Assembly: GCF_016427505.1 (NCBI RefSeq)
Contig: NZ_JAELXS010000004.1
Location: 186,001-250,000 of the forward strand
Direction: 5' to 3'
Origin: Sphingomonas mollis
GTDB taxonomy: Bacteria; Pseudomonadota; Alphaproteobacteria; Sphingomonadales; Sphingomonadaceae
DNA length: 64,000 nucleotides
Shown here: piece by piece, positions 35,120 to 43,486 of the stretch
Position numbering within the stretch: position 1 is the first letter of the stretch
Layout: the number at the start of each line of letters is the position of its first letter
The notes under the pieces: generated by a model
Databases searched by the model: none
Seen by the model: only the letters and a program-made list of their open reading frames with translations
What the model was told of the DNA's origin: nothing
Made by a program: the position numbers and the translations under genes

Positions 35120-36613
35120 TCAGTACCCCGCATAATCGGAGAAGCGGGTGATCGTCGGATCGAACTTCATGATGACCTTGCCCGTCGCACCATGGCGCTG
35201 TTTCGCCACGATCAATTCCGCCAGACCATAGACCCGCTCCATGTCGGTCGCCCATTTCTGGTGATCCTCGAACACGCGGCTGTCGTCGCCCTCGGTCGGG
35301 CGCTTGGGCTCCTTGGCGGCGACGTAGTAATCCTCGCGGAACACGAACCACACCATGTCCGCATCCTGCTCGATCGATCCCGATTCGCGCAGATCCGACA
35401 GCATCGGCCGCTTGTCCTCGCGGCTTTCCACCGCGCGGGACAGCTGCGACAGCGCCAGCACCGGCACGTTCATGTCCTTGGCCAGCGTCTTCAACCCGCG
35501 CGAAATCTCTGAGATTTCCTGCACGCGATTGCCCTCGCTCGACTTGCCCGACCCGCTCAGCAGCTGGAGGTAATCGACCACCACCAGCCCGATCTGGTTG
35601 TTGTGCCGCCGCTGCAGTCGCCGCACGCGGGTGTGCAGCGCGCTGATGCTGAGACCACCGGTATCGTCGATGAACAGCGGCAGATTCTCCAGCTCCGCCG
35701 CCGCCGCCGCCAGTTGCCCGAACTCCGCCCGGCTGATCTTGCCCATGCGCAGGGACTCCGACGATATCCTCGCCTGCTCGGCCAGAATACGCGTCGCCAA
35801 CTGGTCGGCGCTCATTTCCAGCGAAAAGAACGCCACCTTCGCCCCCACCGAATCGGCCGGTGCGATGCCGTCCTCCATGTCCCGCATCCAGCGCCGCGCC
35901 GCGTTGAACGCGATGTTGGTCGCCAGCGACGTCTTGCCCATGCCCGGTCGCCCGGCGAGGATCATCAGATCCGAATGATGCATGCCGCCGATCTTGGCGT
36001 TGATCGAATCGAGTCCCGTCGTCACGCCCGACAGATTGCCGCCGGAATTCAGCGCCCGCTCGGCCATCTTGACCGCCATCGTCGTGGCCTGCGCGAAGGT
36101 CTTGGTCGCGTTCTCGGCACCGCCGTCACCGGCGACCTTGTACAGTTCCTCCTCCGCCGCCTCGATCTGCGCGCGCGGGTTCACCTCTTCGGACGTGTCC
36201 ATCGCCCGGTCGACCAGCGTCCGCCCGACGGTGACGAGCGCCCGCAGCATCGCCAGATCATAGATCTGCGTCGCGAACTGCCGCGCGCCGATCAGCCCCG
36301 CACCCGATCCGGTCAGCCCCGCCAGATAGGCCGGGCCACCCAGTTCCTTCATCCCCTCGTCCGCCTCAAACATCGGACGCAGCGTGACAGGTGTCGCCAG
36401 CATGTCATTGGCGCGCAACGTCTTTATCGATGCGAAGATGCGGCCGTGCAGCGGTTCGTAGAAATGCGCGGGTTCCAGCCGGTCGACCAGATCGTCCGCC
36501 AGCCGGTTGTCGATCATCATCGCGCCCAGCATCGCCGCCTCCGCCTCGACATTGCGGGGCAGGTGCTGCGGCTCGGCGGCGGCGATGGGAGTCGGGAATG
36601 CGAGGGTTGCCAT
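35120..36613 (-). CDS. dnaB: Replicative DNA helicase DnaB
   Basis: The hexameric helicase of the replication fork, 497 residues, no intein. N-terminal domain from about 15 (PRNVEAEAAMLGAMMIDNRL), linker, then the RecA-like ATPase: Walker A LAGRPGMGKTSLATN, Walker B GLVVVDYLQLL, and arginine-finger region LSQLSRAVESREDKRPMLSD. It stands alone on the minus strand with a short gap to the UPF0262 gene, which is divergent. Confidence 0.97.
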   Translation of the reverse strand: MATLAFPTPIAAAEPQHLPRNVEAEAAMLGAMMIDNRLADDLVDRLEPAHFYEPLHGRIFASIKTLRANDMLATPVTLRPMFEADEGMKELGGPAYLAGLTGSGAGLIGARQFATQIYDLAMLRALVTVGRTLVDRAMDTSEEVNPRAQIEAAEEELYKVAGDGGAENATKTFAQATTMAVKMAERALNSGGNLSGVTTGLDSINAKIGGMHHSDLMILAGRPGMGKTSLATNIAFNAARRWMRDMEDGIAPADSVGAKVAFFSLEMSADQLATRILAEQARISSESLRMGKISRAEFGQLAAAAAELENLPLFIDDTGGLSISALHTRVRRLQRRHNNQIGLVVVDYLQLLSGSGKSSEGNRVQEISEISRGLKTLAKDMNVPVLALSQLSRAVESREDKRPMLSDLRESGSIEQDADMVWFVFREDYYVAAKEPKRPTEGDDSRVFEDHQKWATDMERVYGLAELIVAKQRHGATGKVIMKFDPTITRFSDYAGY

Positions 36614-36710
36614 CCCCTGCTCATACGCCGCCTGTGCCCGCCTTCAAGCAATGGTCGATGGAACGATGCCGATAAGTGACAGCCACCGTCCGCCCCGCTA
36701 TCCGATGGGA

Positions 36711-37226
36711 ATGACCGACCCCGTGGTCCCTCCCGCCACCGCCCACGGCGATCCGCGCATCATCGATGTCGAACTGGACGAACGCAGCATCGGCTGGCGG
36801 TCGGCCGATGTCGATCAGGAGCGGCGGATCGCGATCTTCGACCTGATCGAGGGCAATCACTTCGCGCCACAACGGCCGCAGGCGGACGGCTATGCCGGCC
36901 CCTACCGGATCAAGCTCGAATCGGAGGAAGGTCGCCTCGGCATCCACATCTACCGCGAGGATCGCAGCCACCTCGAAACGCTGGTCCTCGCGCTCGGTCG
37001 CTTCCGGCGGCCGATCAAGGACTATTTCGCGATCTGCGACAGCTATTACCAGGCGATCCGCGCCGCGACCCCGCAACAGATCGAAACCGTCGACATGGCC
37101 CGTCGCGGCGTCCACAACGACGCCGCCGAGTTGCTCCGCGAGCGTTTGGCGGGCAAGATAGACGTCGATTTCGATACCGCCCGTCGCCTGTTCACGCTGA
37201 TCTGCGTGCTTCACCTGCGCGGCTGA
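36711..37226 (+). CDS. UPF0262 protein
   Basis: A 171-residue protein found almost only in alphaproteobacteria. DPRIIDVELDERSIGWRSAD, QERRIAIFDLIEGNHF and VLALGRFRRPIKDYFAICDS are typical. Function unknown. Two ATGs (36705 and 36711) are six bases apart; neither has a clear ribosome site, and 36711 is chosen arbitrarily. It is 19 bases ahead of the GH25-like gene. Confidence 0.88.
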   Translation: MTDPVVPPATAHGDPRIIDVELDERSIGWRSADVDQERRIAIFDLIEGNHFAPQRPQADGYAGPYRIKLESEEGRLGIHIYREDRSHLETLVLALGRFRRPIKDYFAICDSYYQAIRAATPQQIETVDMARRGVHNDAAELLRERLAGKIDVDFDTARRLFTLICVLHLRG

Positions 37227-37245
37227 CCACCCCCAAAAGGACTAC

Positions 37246-37920
37246 ATGACCATTATCCGCAAGGCCGCGCTGGCCCTGTCGCTGCTCGGCGCGACGGCCA
37301 TTGCCGGGTGGCATCATGCCACCGTCTGGCAACCCTCGACGAAGACCTATCCGTTGCAGGGGATCGATCTGGGCGCCACCCCCGGCGCGGTCGAATGGGG
37401 CTTCGTACGCGCCGCCGGTGCCGATTTCGCCTATCTGGCCGCCACGGTGGGCGCGGACCGGCGCGTTTCCTCGTTCGAGGCGAACTGGAACGCGCTGCCC
37501 GCCGCCGGCCTGCGCCGCGGCGCAGTGCACCTGTATTCACTGTGCCAGCCGGCCGAGGCGCAGGCGAACGCCTTCAACACCGTCGTTCCCCGCCTCGCCG
37601 ATGCACTTCCCGCCGCGGTCGACGTCGATTTCCGCGAGGATTGCACCGACCATCCCGAACCCGCCGCCCTGGTCCGCGACGTGCGCCTGTTCGTGAAGAT
37701 GGTAGAGGCGCATACCGGCAAGCCCGTGCTGCTGCGCGTCGGCAAGGCGATGGACGCCGCCTATGCGCTGTCCGACGCCATCCACCGTCCGATCTGGGCG
37801 AAGGCGAACTTCCTGAAACCGGATTACGCCGCCCGCCCGTGGCGCTTGTGGCGCGCCAGCGACATGCGCCGTATCGAAGGGGTCGAGAACCCCGTGAACT
37901 GGGACGTCACCGCATCATGA
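37246..37920 (+). CDS. GH25-like (lysozyme-type) exported protein, catalytic Glu apparently replaced
   Basis: A 224-residue protein with N-terminal signal or anchor (about 5-25). LQGIDLGATPGAVEW matches the GH25 start with its conserved Asp, and the barrel continues with VRAAGADFAYLAATVG. At the second site, where GH25 enzymes have Asp-x-Glu, this protein reads AAVDVDF, so the acid residue is Asp rather than Glu. It may still cut peptidoglycan, or bind without cutting. It overlaps cdd by ATGA. Confidence 0.75.
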   Translation: MTIIRKAALALSLLGATAIAGWHHATVWQPSTKTYPLQGIDLGATPGAVEWGFVRAAGADFAYLAATVGADRRVSSFEANWNALPAAGLRRGAVHLYSLCQPAEAQANAFNTVVPRLADALPAAVDVDFREDCTDHPEPAALVRDVRLFVKMVEAHTGKPVLLRVGKAMDAAYALSDAIHRPIWAKANFLKPDYAARPWRLWRASDMRRIEGVENPVNWDVTAS

Positions 37921-38375
37921 CCGATACCCCCGCCCTGCCCTCCACGCTGATCGCCACCGCCCGTGCCGCTGCGCTGAACGCCCACGCGCCCTATTCGCGC
38001 TTCGCCGTCGGTGCCGCGCTGTTGATGGAGAATGGCGACGTCATCACCGGCGCCAATGTCGAAAACGCCAGCTACGGCCTGTCGCTCTGCGCCGAAACCG
38101 TCGCCATCGCCACCGCCAGCGCCGCCGGCCGCCTGCGCGAGATCGTGGCGATCGCGGTGATCGGCGGCGCGATGGACGCGGACGGCAGGCCGACCGGCAC
38201 CGTCCCCGTCAGCCCCTGCGGCCGCTGTCGACAGGTCATCAACGAAGCCGCGCAGATGGGAAGCCGCGACCTGCCCGTCCATTGCGGCGCGGCGGAAGGG
38301 GATGCGGTGCGGACCTATCGATTGTCCGATTTATTGCCGGACGCTTTCGGGCCATCCGATCTCGGTATATCATAG
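37917..38375 (+). CDS. cdd: Cytidine deaminase
   Basis: A 152-residue zinc enzyme of pyrimidine salvage (cytidine to uridine). NVENASYGLSLCAETVAIAT supplies the first zinc Cys and the catalytic Glu; VSPCGRCRQVINE supplies the other two Cys. APYSRFAVGAALL is the substrate-binding start. Size fits the short, tetrameric type. The start codon overlaps the GH25-like stop. Confidence 0.95.
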   Translation: MTDTPALPSTLIATARAAALNAHAPYSRFAVGAALLMENGDVITGANVENASYGLSLCAETVAIATASAAGRLREIVAIAVIGGAMDADGRPTGTVPVSPCGRCRQVINEAAQMGSRDLPVHCGAAEGDAVRTYRLSDLLPDAFGPSDLGIS

Positions 38376-38390
38376 GTTTGTCAGCACGCC

Positions 38391-38407
38391 TGTCCTGTTA
38401 TGGGACA
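38391..38407. promoter_or_regulatory. Short inverted repeat upstream of the PEP-CTERM gene
   Basis: TGTCC (38391-38395) and GGACA (38403-38407) flank seven bases, about 120 bases before the PEP-CTERM start, within an AT-richer stretch. It may be an operator or may belong to the promoter. Confidence 0.3.
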
Positions 38408-38527
38408 TAAACAGACTGCATCACTGCTATAAAGTTACCGATCATTAATGAACTTTTGATGTGCTGGAGAATTTCCCGGGAACCAGTGCGGTCGCCAATC
38501 GTGAGCGTCCGCTTCGGGGAGATCAGT

Positions 38528-39154
38528 ATGCGTTCCATCAAGTTTCTTCTGCTCGCGGCCGCCATGGGCGCGGTGCCTGCCACCGCCGATGCAGCCCTCG
38601 TCGGCAGCCTCGGTCGCGGCACCGGTCCGTTCCTGAACCTCAGCAGCGCCGGCCTCGACGGTGGTTCCGTCGCGACGCTGCAGGGCGGCACGGTCTATAA
38701 TTCGGATCGTCCGTTCGCCGACATTCCCGAAGGCGACGTCTTCGGCAACAACTTCCTGGCCGCCGGGCCGCAGGCCGGTGAGCCTGCAACCCTGACCTTC
38801 ACCTCGCCGGTGAGCTATCTCAGCTTCCTGTGGGGCTCGCCCGACACGCACAATGCACTTCAACTGGTCACCAACCAGTCGACGTACAACTTCAACGTGT
38901 CGAACCTGGGCTTCTCGGTCACCAATGGCGACCAGAACTTCTCGCAGTATGTCCAGTTCGTCGGCTCGCTGGGTGAAACCATCAGCAGCGTCTCGTTCAC
39001 CAACTCGCCCCGCCAGGACGCGTTCGAGACCGCGAACTTCAGCGTCTCCGCCGTTCCAGAGCCGGGCACCTGGGCGCTGATGCTGGTCGGCTTCGGCATG
39101 GTCGGCGCCGCGTCGCGTTACCGTCGCCGGTCGGTGAAGTTCGTCACCGCCTGA
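38528..39154 (+). CDS. PEP-CTERM exported protein
   Basis: A 208-residue protein. Signal MRSIKFLLLAAAMGAVPATADA; the body (about 25-175) looks all-beta and is rich in Asn/Thr/Ser; the tail VPEPGTWALMLVGFGMVGAA plus SRYRRRS is a textbook PEPxxWA-CTERM sorting signal. The body resembles the small 'Npun'-like PEP-CTERM family of Proteobacteria. Exosortase genes are not in the window. GGGGAG lies eight bases before ATG 38528, and a terminator follows. Confidence 0.9.
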   Translation: MRSIKFLLLAAAMGAVPATADAALVGSLGRGTGPFLNLSSAGLDGGSVATLQGGTVYNSDRPFADIPEGDVFGNNFLAAGPQAGEPATLTFTSPVSYLSFLWGSPDTHNALQLVTNQSTYNFNVSNLGFSVTNGDQNFSQYVQFVGSLGETISSVSFTNSPRQDAFETANFSVSAVPEPGTWALMLVGFGMVGAASRYRRRSVKFVTA

Positions 39155-39182
39155 CACCACCAGTCGGTGTAGCGATACGGGG

Positions 39183-39213
39183 AGGCCGTCGGCGGAAACG
39201 CCGGCGGCCTTTC
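39183..39213 (+). terminator. Intrinsic terminator after the PEP-CTERM gene
   Basis: A GC-rich stem (GGCCGTCGGCG against CGCCGGCGGCC) with a GAAA loop and a short T run. Confidence 0.8.
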
Positions 39214-39422
39214 GCTTGCCGGTGTCGTATCGGCCGCGCCGGCGGATCGCTCTCGGCACGCCCCGTTCCCCGGCCCGTTCCCCGGCCTTGCTTTCGATGC
39301 CCCCCGGCGTTAGATGCACGGTCCATCCGACAGCGAGGACGGGCCAGCGCCGGTTTCCATCTTGGGAAGCGGCGAGACGGTCTATGCCTCGCGATCGGCA
39401 TTTTTTTCAGCGGGTTTTGACA

Positions 39423-39620
39423 GTGGCCAAGACGACCCCCATCGAATTCATCAACCAGGTAAAGGCCGAGACCGCCAAGGTCACGTGGCCGTCCTGGAAG
39501 GAAACGTGGATGACCGGCCTGATGGTCGTCATCATGACGACGATCCTTGCGCTGTTCTTCCTGGGCGTGGATTCGTTCTTCCAGGCGGTCGTCAACACCC
39601 TGCTCAAACTCGCGCAGTAA
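39423..39620 (+). CDS. secE: Preprotein translocase subunit SecE
   Basis: A 65-residue single-helix subunit of the SecYEG channel. EFINQVKAETAKVTWPSWKE is the conserved amphipathic segment, and MTGLMVVIMTTILALFFLGV the membrane helix. The start is GTG at 39423, since the family usually begins a few residues before the conserved helix and upstream in-frame codons look non-coding. nusG follows after 13 bases, the usual order. Confidence 0.95.
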   Translation: MAKTTPIEFINQVKAETAKVTWPSWKETWMTGLMVVIMTTILALFFLGVDSFFQAVVNTLLKLAQ

Positions 39621-39633
39621 AGGATCACGCACG

Positions 39634-40170
39634 ATGGCGCGCTGGTACATCATCCACGCCTATTCGGGCTTCGAGGGCAAGGTCCGCGATTCGATCATGG
39701 CAGAGGCGACCCGCATGGGTCTCGACCGCCTCGTCGAACAGATCGAAGTCCCGACCGAGACGATTACCGAGGCACGTCGCGGCAAGAAGATCGCCGTCGA
39801 GCGCAAGTTCATGCCCGGCTACGTCCTCGCCAAGCTCGACATGACCGATCAGGTCTATCACCTCGTGAAGAACACGCCGAAGGTGACCGGCTTCCTGGGA
39901 TCGATGGGCAAGCCCCAGGCGATCAGCGAAGCCGAAGCGACGCGGATGCTGAATTCCAAGGAAGAAGCCGCCGCCGCGCCGAAGACCAAGGTCAAGGTCG
40001 ATTACGAGATCGGCGACGCGGTCAAGGTGCTGGAAGGCCCCTTCGCCAGCTTCAACGGCACGGTCGAGGCACTGGATTTCGACAAGTCGAAGGTGTCGGT
40101 CTCGGTGTCGATCTTCGGCCGCGCGACGCCGGTGGAACTCAACTTTGAACAGGTGGAGCGTTGCAAGTAA
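39634..40170 (+). CDS. nusG: Transcription termination/antitermination factor NusG
   Basis: A 178-residue factor that binds RNA polymerase. The NGN domain (about 1-115) starts MARWYIIHAYSGFEGKVRDS and has KFMPGYVLAKLDMTD; the KOW domain (about 125-178) has YEIGDAVKVLEGPFASFNGT and ends VELNFEQVERCK. Length and order (secE-nusG-rplK-rplA) are normal. Confidence 0.97.
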   Translation: MARWYIIHAYSGFEGKVRDSIMAEATRMGLDRLVEQIEVPTETITEARRGKKIAVERKFMPGYVLAKLDMTDQVYHLVKNTPKVTGFLGSMGKPQAISEAEATRMLNSKEEAAAAPKTKVKVDYEIGDAVKVLEGPFASFNGTVEALDFDKSKVSVSVSIFGRATPVELNFEQVERCK

Positions 40171-40429
40171 GGGCCATTGCGCGGCCCGGCCGGCGGGTCG
40201 CGAAGCGATCCCGTCCGACGTCAAGACGCGGGATTTACTCCCGCGTCCGCCCCGTCTAACGGGCCACACCAGTTTCCCGACCCGCCCCGAAACAGGGACG
40301 GCCCGGGTCTAACTTTCCCCTGACCTTCCAGGTCATAGGAAAATGCCGCGGGAGGCCTCCGGGTCGTTATCACCGCTAAACTGAACCGGTCGGATCGCCC
40401 TCGGGCGCCCGGCCAAATGTGAGAGTGAC
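40171..40429. other. 259-base leader between nusG and rplK
   Basis: No gene seen. It contains the hairpin at 40225-40247, a GC-rich inverted segment (GGGCC...GGCCC), and shortly before rplK a stretch GACCTTCCAGGTC that can form a small stem. An rplK promoter and an L1 autoregulatory leader are expected here from other bacteria, but the exact site cannot be named. Confidence 0.5.
40225..40247 (+). repeat. Hairpin R5, copy 1 (loop ATTTACT)
   Basis: GACGCGGG and CCCGCGTC form a perfect 8-base-pair stem with loop ATTTACT. The same loop with a different stem lies after rplA at 41649. Confidence 0.8.
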
Positions 40430-40861
40430 ATGGCAAAGAAGATTACAGGTTACATCAACCTGCAGGTTCCGGCCGGCGATGCGAAGCCCGCCCCGCCGAT
40501 CGGCCCCGCGCTGGGTCAGCGCGGCGTGAACATCATGGAGTTCTGCAAGGCGTTCAACGCCGCGACGACCGACATGGCCAAGGGGACGCCGATCCCCACC
40601 AAGATTACCGTCTATGCCGACCGTTCGTTCAGCTTCGAGACGAAGACGCCGCCGGCGACCTTCCTCATCAAGCAGGCCATCGGCATCAAGTCGGGCTCCA
40701 AGGAGCCGGGCAAGGTCGTAGCCGGCAAGGTTAAGCGCTCGCAGCTCGCCGAGATCGCACAGGTCAAGATGAAGGACCTGAACGCGAATGACATCGACGC
40801 CGCAACGAAGATCATCGAAGGCTCCGCTCGCGCGATGGGCCTCGAAGTGGTGGAGGGCTGA
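40430..40861 (+). CDS. rplK: Ribosomal protein L11
   Basis: A 143-residue protein of the GTPase-associated region of the 50S subunit. [20 protein letters not shown] at the start and the RNA-binding C-terminal domain ([15 protein letters not shown]) are clear. GAGAGTG precedes the ATG. It is followed by rplA after four bases. Confidence 0.97.
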   Translation: MAKKITGYINLQVPAGDAKPAPPIGPALGQRGVNIMEFCKAFNAATTDMAKGTPIPTKITVYADRSFSFETKTPPATFLIKQAIGIKSGSKEPGKVVAGKVKRSQLAEIAQVKMKDLNANDIDAATKIIEGSARAMGLEVVEG

Positions 40862-40865
40862 TATC

Positions 40866-41558
40866 ATGGCCAAGCTGAGCAAGAAGCAGAAGTCGGTCTC
40901 GATCAACCCCGAGCAGCTGCACGGCATCGACGAGGCGATCGCGCTGGCCCGCACCAACGCGACCAGCAAGTTCGACGAGACTATCGAGGTCGCGCTGAAC
41001 CTGGGCGTCGATCCGCGTCACGCCGACCAGATGGTCCGCGGCGTCGTGAACCTGCCCAAGGGCACCGGCAAGACGGTGCGCGTCGGCGTGTTCGCGCGCG
41101 GCCCGAAGGCCGACGAGGCCCGTGAGGCCGGTGCCGATGTCGTCGGTGCCGAAGACCTGATGGAGATCATCCAGGGTGGCACGATCGATTTCGATCGCTG
41201 CATCGCGACCCCGGATATGATGGGCATCGTCGGTCGCCTCGGCAAGGTGCTGGGTCCCAAGGGCCTGATGCCGAACCCGAAGCTGGGCACCGTGACGATG
41301 AACGTCGCCCAGGCCGTCAAGGACGCCAAGTCGGGTCAGGTCGAATACCGCGTCGAAAAGGCCGGCATCATCCACTCCGGCATCGGCAAGGCATCGTTCC
41401 CCGCCGAGGACCTGCGCGCGAACTTCGACGCGCTGGTCGATGCGGTCGTTCGGGCCAAGCCTTCGGGCGCCAAGGGCAAGTATGTCCGCAAGATCGCCCT
41501 GTCGTCGACGATGGGCCCCGGTATTCGCGTGGATACCGCCGAGGTCGCAGGCGCGTAA
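40866..41558 (+). CDS. rplA: Ribosomal protein L1
   Basis: A 230-residue protein of the L1 stalk. [20 protein letters not shown] and [20 protein letters not shown] are diagnostic. Start ATG 40866, four bases after the rplK stop. In many bacteria L1 represses its own operon by binding the rplK leader. Confidence 0.97.
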   Translation: MAKLSKKQKSVSINPEQLHGIDEAIALARTNATSKFDETIEVALNLGVDPRHADQMVRGVVNLPKGTGKTVRVGVFARGPKADEAREAGADVVGAEDLMEIIQGGTIDFDRCIATPDMMGIVGRLGKVLGPKGLMPNPKLGTVTMNVAQAVKDAKSGQVEYRVEKAGIIHSGIGKASFPAEDLRANFDALVDAVVRAKPSGAKGKYVRKIALSSTMGPGIRVDTAEVAGA

Positions 41559-41648
41559 GCCGGAGCGAGGCGTGTAGCGCCAGCTACGCGCCGCTGCGCA
41601 CAAGCGCGCGCGAACGGCCGGCCAGCGCGGGCAACGCCCGCGACTGAC

Positions 41649-41671
41649 GGCATGGGATTTACTCCCATGCC
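41649..41671 (+). repeat. Hairpin R5, copy 2 (loop ATTTACT)
   Basis: GGCATGGG and CCCATGCC form a perfect 8-base-pair stem with loop ATTTACT, the same loop as at 40225. It lies 90 bases after the rplA stop, ahead of the terminator. Confidence 0.8.
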
Positions 41672-41691
41672 GGCCTCCGCCGGATAAAACG

Positions 41692-41721
41692 AAAGGGCCG
41701 GGAGCAATCCCGGCCCTTTCC
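41692..41721 (+). terminator. Intrinsic terminator after rplA
   Basis: AAAGGGCCGGGA and TCCCGGCCCTTT form a 12-base-pair stem with a GCAA loop. Confidence 0.9.
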
Positions 41722-41733
41722 GTATGTAAAACG

Positions 41734-41811
41734 ACCCTCACCCTCCCAGCGCAATGCGCCTCCCTCCCTCTCCAACCGGCAGAGGGAATAGCCGGCAATA
41801 AGGGTGAGGGC
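41734..41811. repeat. Inverted repeat R4
   Basis: ACCCTCACCCT at the left pairs with AGGGTGAGGGCG at the right, with an inner CCCTCTCC...GCAGAGGG pair. The inner part resembles the hairpin at 60895. Confidence 0.65.
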
Positions 41812-41841
41812 GAGCGCGCAACACCAGCGAGGAGCCACCCC

Positions 41842-42297
41842 ATCACCACCCCCCGCCGCATCCTCGTCGATGCCGACGCCTGCCCGGTAAAGGACGAAAT
41901 CTACCGCGTCGCCTGGCGCGTCGAGGTCCCGGTTGTGATCGTCAGCAACCAGCACCTCCGCATTCCCGCCCACCCGCTCGTCACCCGCGTCGTGGTCAGC
42001 GACGGCTTCGACGCCGCCGACGACTGGATCGCCGAGGCCGCCGACGCGAAATCCGTCGTCATCACCGCCGATATCCTGCTGGCCGATCGCTGCCTGAAAG
42101 TCGGCGCGACGGTGCTGTCGCCCACCGGCAAACCCTTCACCACCGCCTCGATCGGCGGCGCCATCGCCACCCGCGCGATCATGGCCGACCTGCGCGCCGG
42201 CGGCGACCAACTGGGCGGCCCCGCCCCCTTCGCCAAGGCAGACCGCTCCCGTTTCCTGTCGGCGCTCGACGCCGCGCTGGTGAAACTAGCGCGATAG
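41842..42297 (+). CDS. YaiI/YqxD family (UPF0178) protein with an apparent ATC start
   Basis: A 151-residue protein. The conserved start of the family, RILVDADACPVKDEIYRVA, is followed by VVIVSNQHLRIPAHP, VSDGFDAADDWI, VVITADILLADRCL and LRAGGDQLGGPAPF. No in-frame ATG, GTG or TTG lies between the conserved motif and the upstream non-coding region. The only spot with a good ribosome site (GAGGAG at 41829, spacing seven) is ATC at 41842. A GTG at 41935 would cut away the DADAC motif. Members are predicted PIN-like proteins of unknown role. Confidence 0.8.
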   Translation: MTTPRRILVDADACPVKDEIYRVAWRVEVPVVIVSNQHLRIPAHPLVTRVVVSDGFDAADDWIAEAADAKSVVITADILLADRCLKVGATVLSPTGKPFTTASIGGAIATRAIMADLRAGGDQLGGPAPFAKADRSRFLSALDAALVKLAR

Positions 42298-42374
42298 ACG
42301 CCACGCCTTTCGCTCACCGATACAGGATGCCAGTACAGTCGATTGATCCGGGAAATAAAACGACAGTCGCGCGC

Positions 42375-42463
42375 CTCCCCGGCGGAGGCCGGGGTCCAGT
42401 TGGGAAGGCGGTCGTTATTATCTCAATCCGTCACCCAACTGGGCCCCGGCCTCCGCCGGGGAG
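42375..42463. repeat. Inverted repeat R1, copy 4
   Basis: The same family as 5424, arms ending in CTCCCC and GGGGAG; it lies between the convergent YaiI-family and SDR genes. Confidence 0.9.
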
Positions 42464-42555
42464 GCAGTTCTGTTACGATTACCCACCTCCTTCAAAGCCT
42501 CACAAAGACTGTGAGCGCATCGTGCTGGATCGGTCACCGTCGCCGACAGGCGCCC

Positions 42556-43401
42556 TCACCCCGGAAAATCCGTCGCCACACTGGCCACCCGCTGCCCTTC
42601 GATCTCCGCCAGCCGCTCCTTCAACTTCCCCGTCACCGCATCCATCCCGAACGCGCCCAGCACCATATGCCGCGGCGGCTCGGCCTGCTCCGCCAGCGCG
42701 ATCATCGCCCTGGCCGCCCGCGCAGGATCGCCCGGCTGCGTCCCGCTATACCCCTTGGTCTGGTCGAGCCGCGCGCCCGCCGTCTGCGCATAGGCCTCGA
42801 TCCGCACCGGCGTCTGCCTCAGCGACCGTCCCGCCCAGTCGGTGCGGAACGGCCCAGGCTCGACGCAGGTGGCATGGATGCCGATCGGCGCCCCCTCGGC
42901 GCGCAACGCATCGGTGAAGCCCTCCACCGCATGTTTCGACGCGGCATAATATCCCGATCCCGGAAACCCGACCAACCCGGCGACCGAGGTGATGTTGATG
43001 ACATGCCCCGCCCCCTGCGCCCGCATGATCGGCAGCACGCCCCGCGTCAGCGCGAACAGGCCGAACACGTTCGCCTCGAACTGCGCACGTATCTCGGCAT
43101 CCTCGCCTTCCTCGATGGTCGATTGATAGCCGTAACCGGCATTGTTCACGAGCACGTCGATCCGCCCGAACCGCTCGTTCGCGGCCGTCACCGCCGCCTC
43201 GACCTGCGCCTGATCGGTCACGTCCAGCGACAGCGCCAGCGCACGGTCCCCCGCCCCCTCGACCAGATCGGCGACCCGCGCCGCATCCCGCGCGGTAACG
43301 ACCGCGCGCCAGCCAAGCGCCAGGACTTGCGTGGCCAGTTCGCGGCCGAAACCGGTCGAGCAACCGGAGATGAACCAGACGGGGTCGGGTGAAAGCGGCA
43401 T
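42556..43401 (-). CDS. Short-chain dehydrogenase/reductase
   Basis: A 281-residue NAD(P)-dependent oxidoreductase. FISGCSTGFGRELATQVLA is the cofactor motif, LVNNAGYGYQST the structural motif, and YYAASKHAVEGF the catalytic Tyr/Lys. Substrate unknown. ATG 43401 has AAGGA eight bases upstream; a start ten codons earlier (43431) has no clear ribosome site. It is divergent from the ThDP enzyme gene. Confidence 0.9.
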   Translation of the reverse strand: MPLSPDPVWFISGCSTGFGRELATQVLALGWRAVVTARDAARVADLVEGAGDRALALSLDVTDQAQVEAAVTAANERFGRIDVLVNNAGYGYQSTIEEGEDAEIRAQFEANVFGLFALTRGVLPIMRAQGAGHVINITSVAGLVGFPGSGYYAASKHAVEGFTDALRAEGAPIGIHATCVEPGPFRTDWAGRSLRQTPVRIEAYAQTAGARLDQTKGYSGTQPGDPARAARAMIALAEQAEPPRHMVLGAFGMDAVTGKLKERLAEIEGQRVASVATDFPG

Positions 43402-43486
43402 GAACCATGTCCTTGAAATGTCATCGGTCAATGATCGCCGCCCGCCCCCGGTTCCCGCCCCCGCCCCGGTTCGCTATGCTGGCGCC

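Noticed and set aside
39214..39422. A tRNA-Trp gene, often found before secE
   Set aside because: No cloverleaf or CCA-like pattern was seen in this gap.
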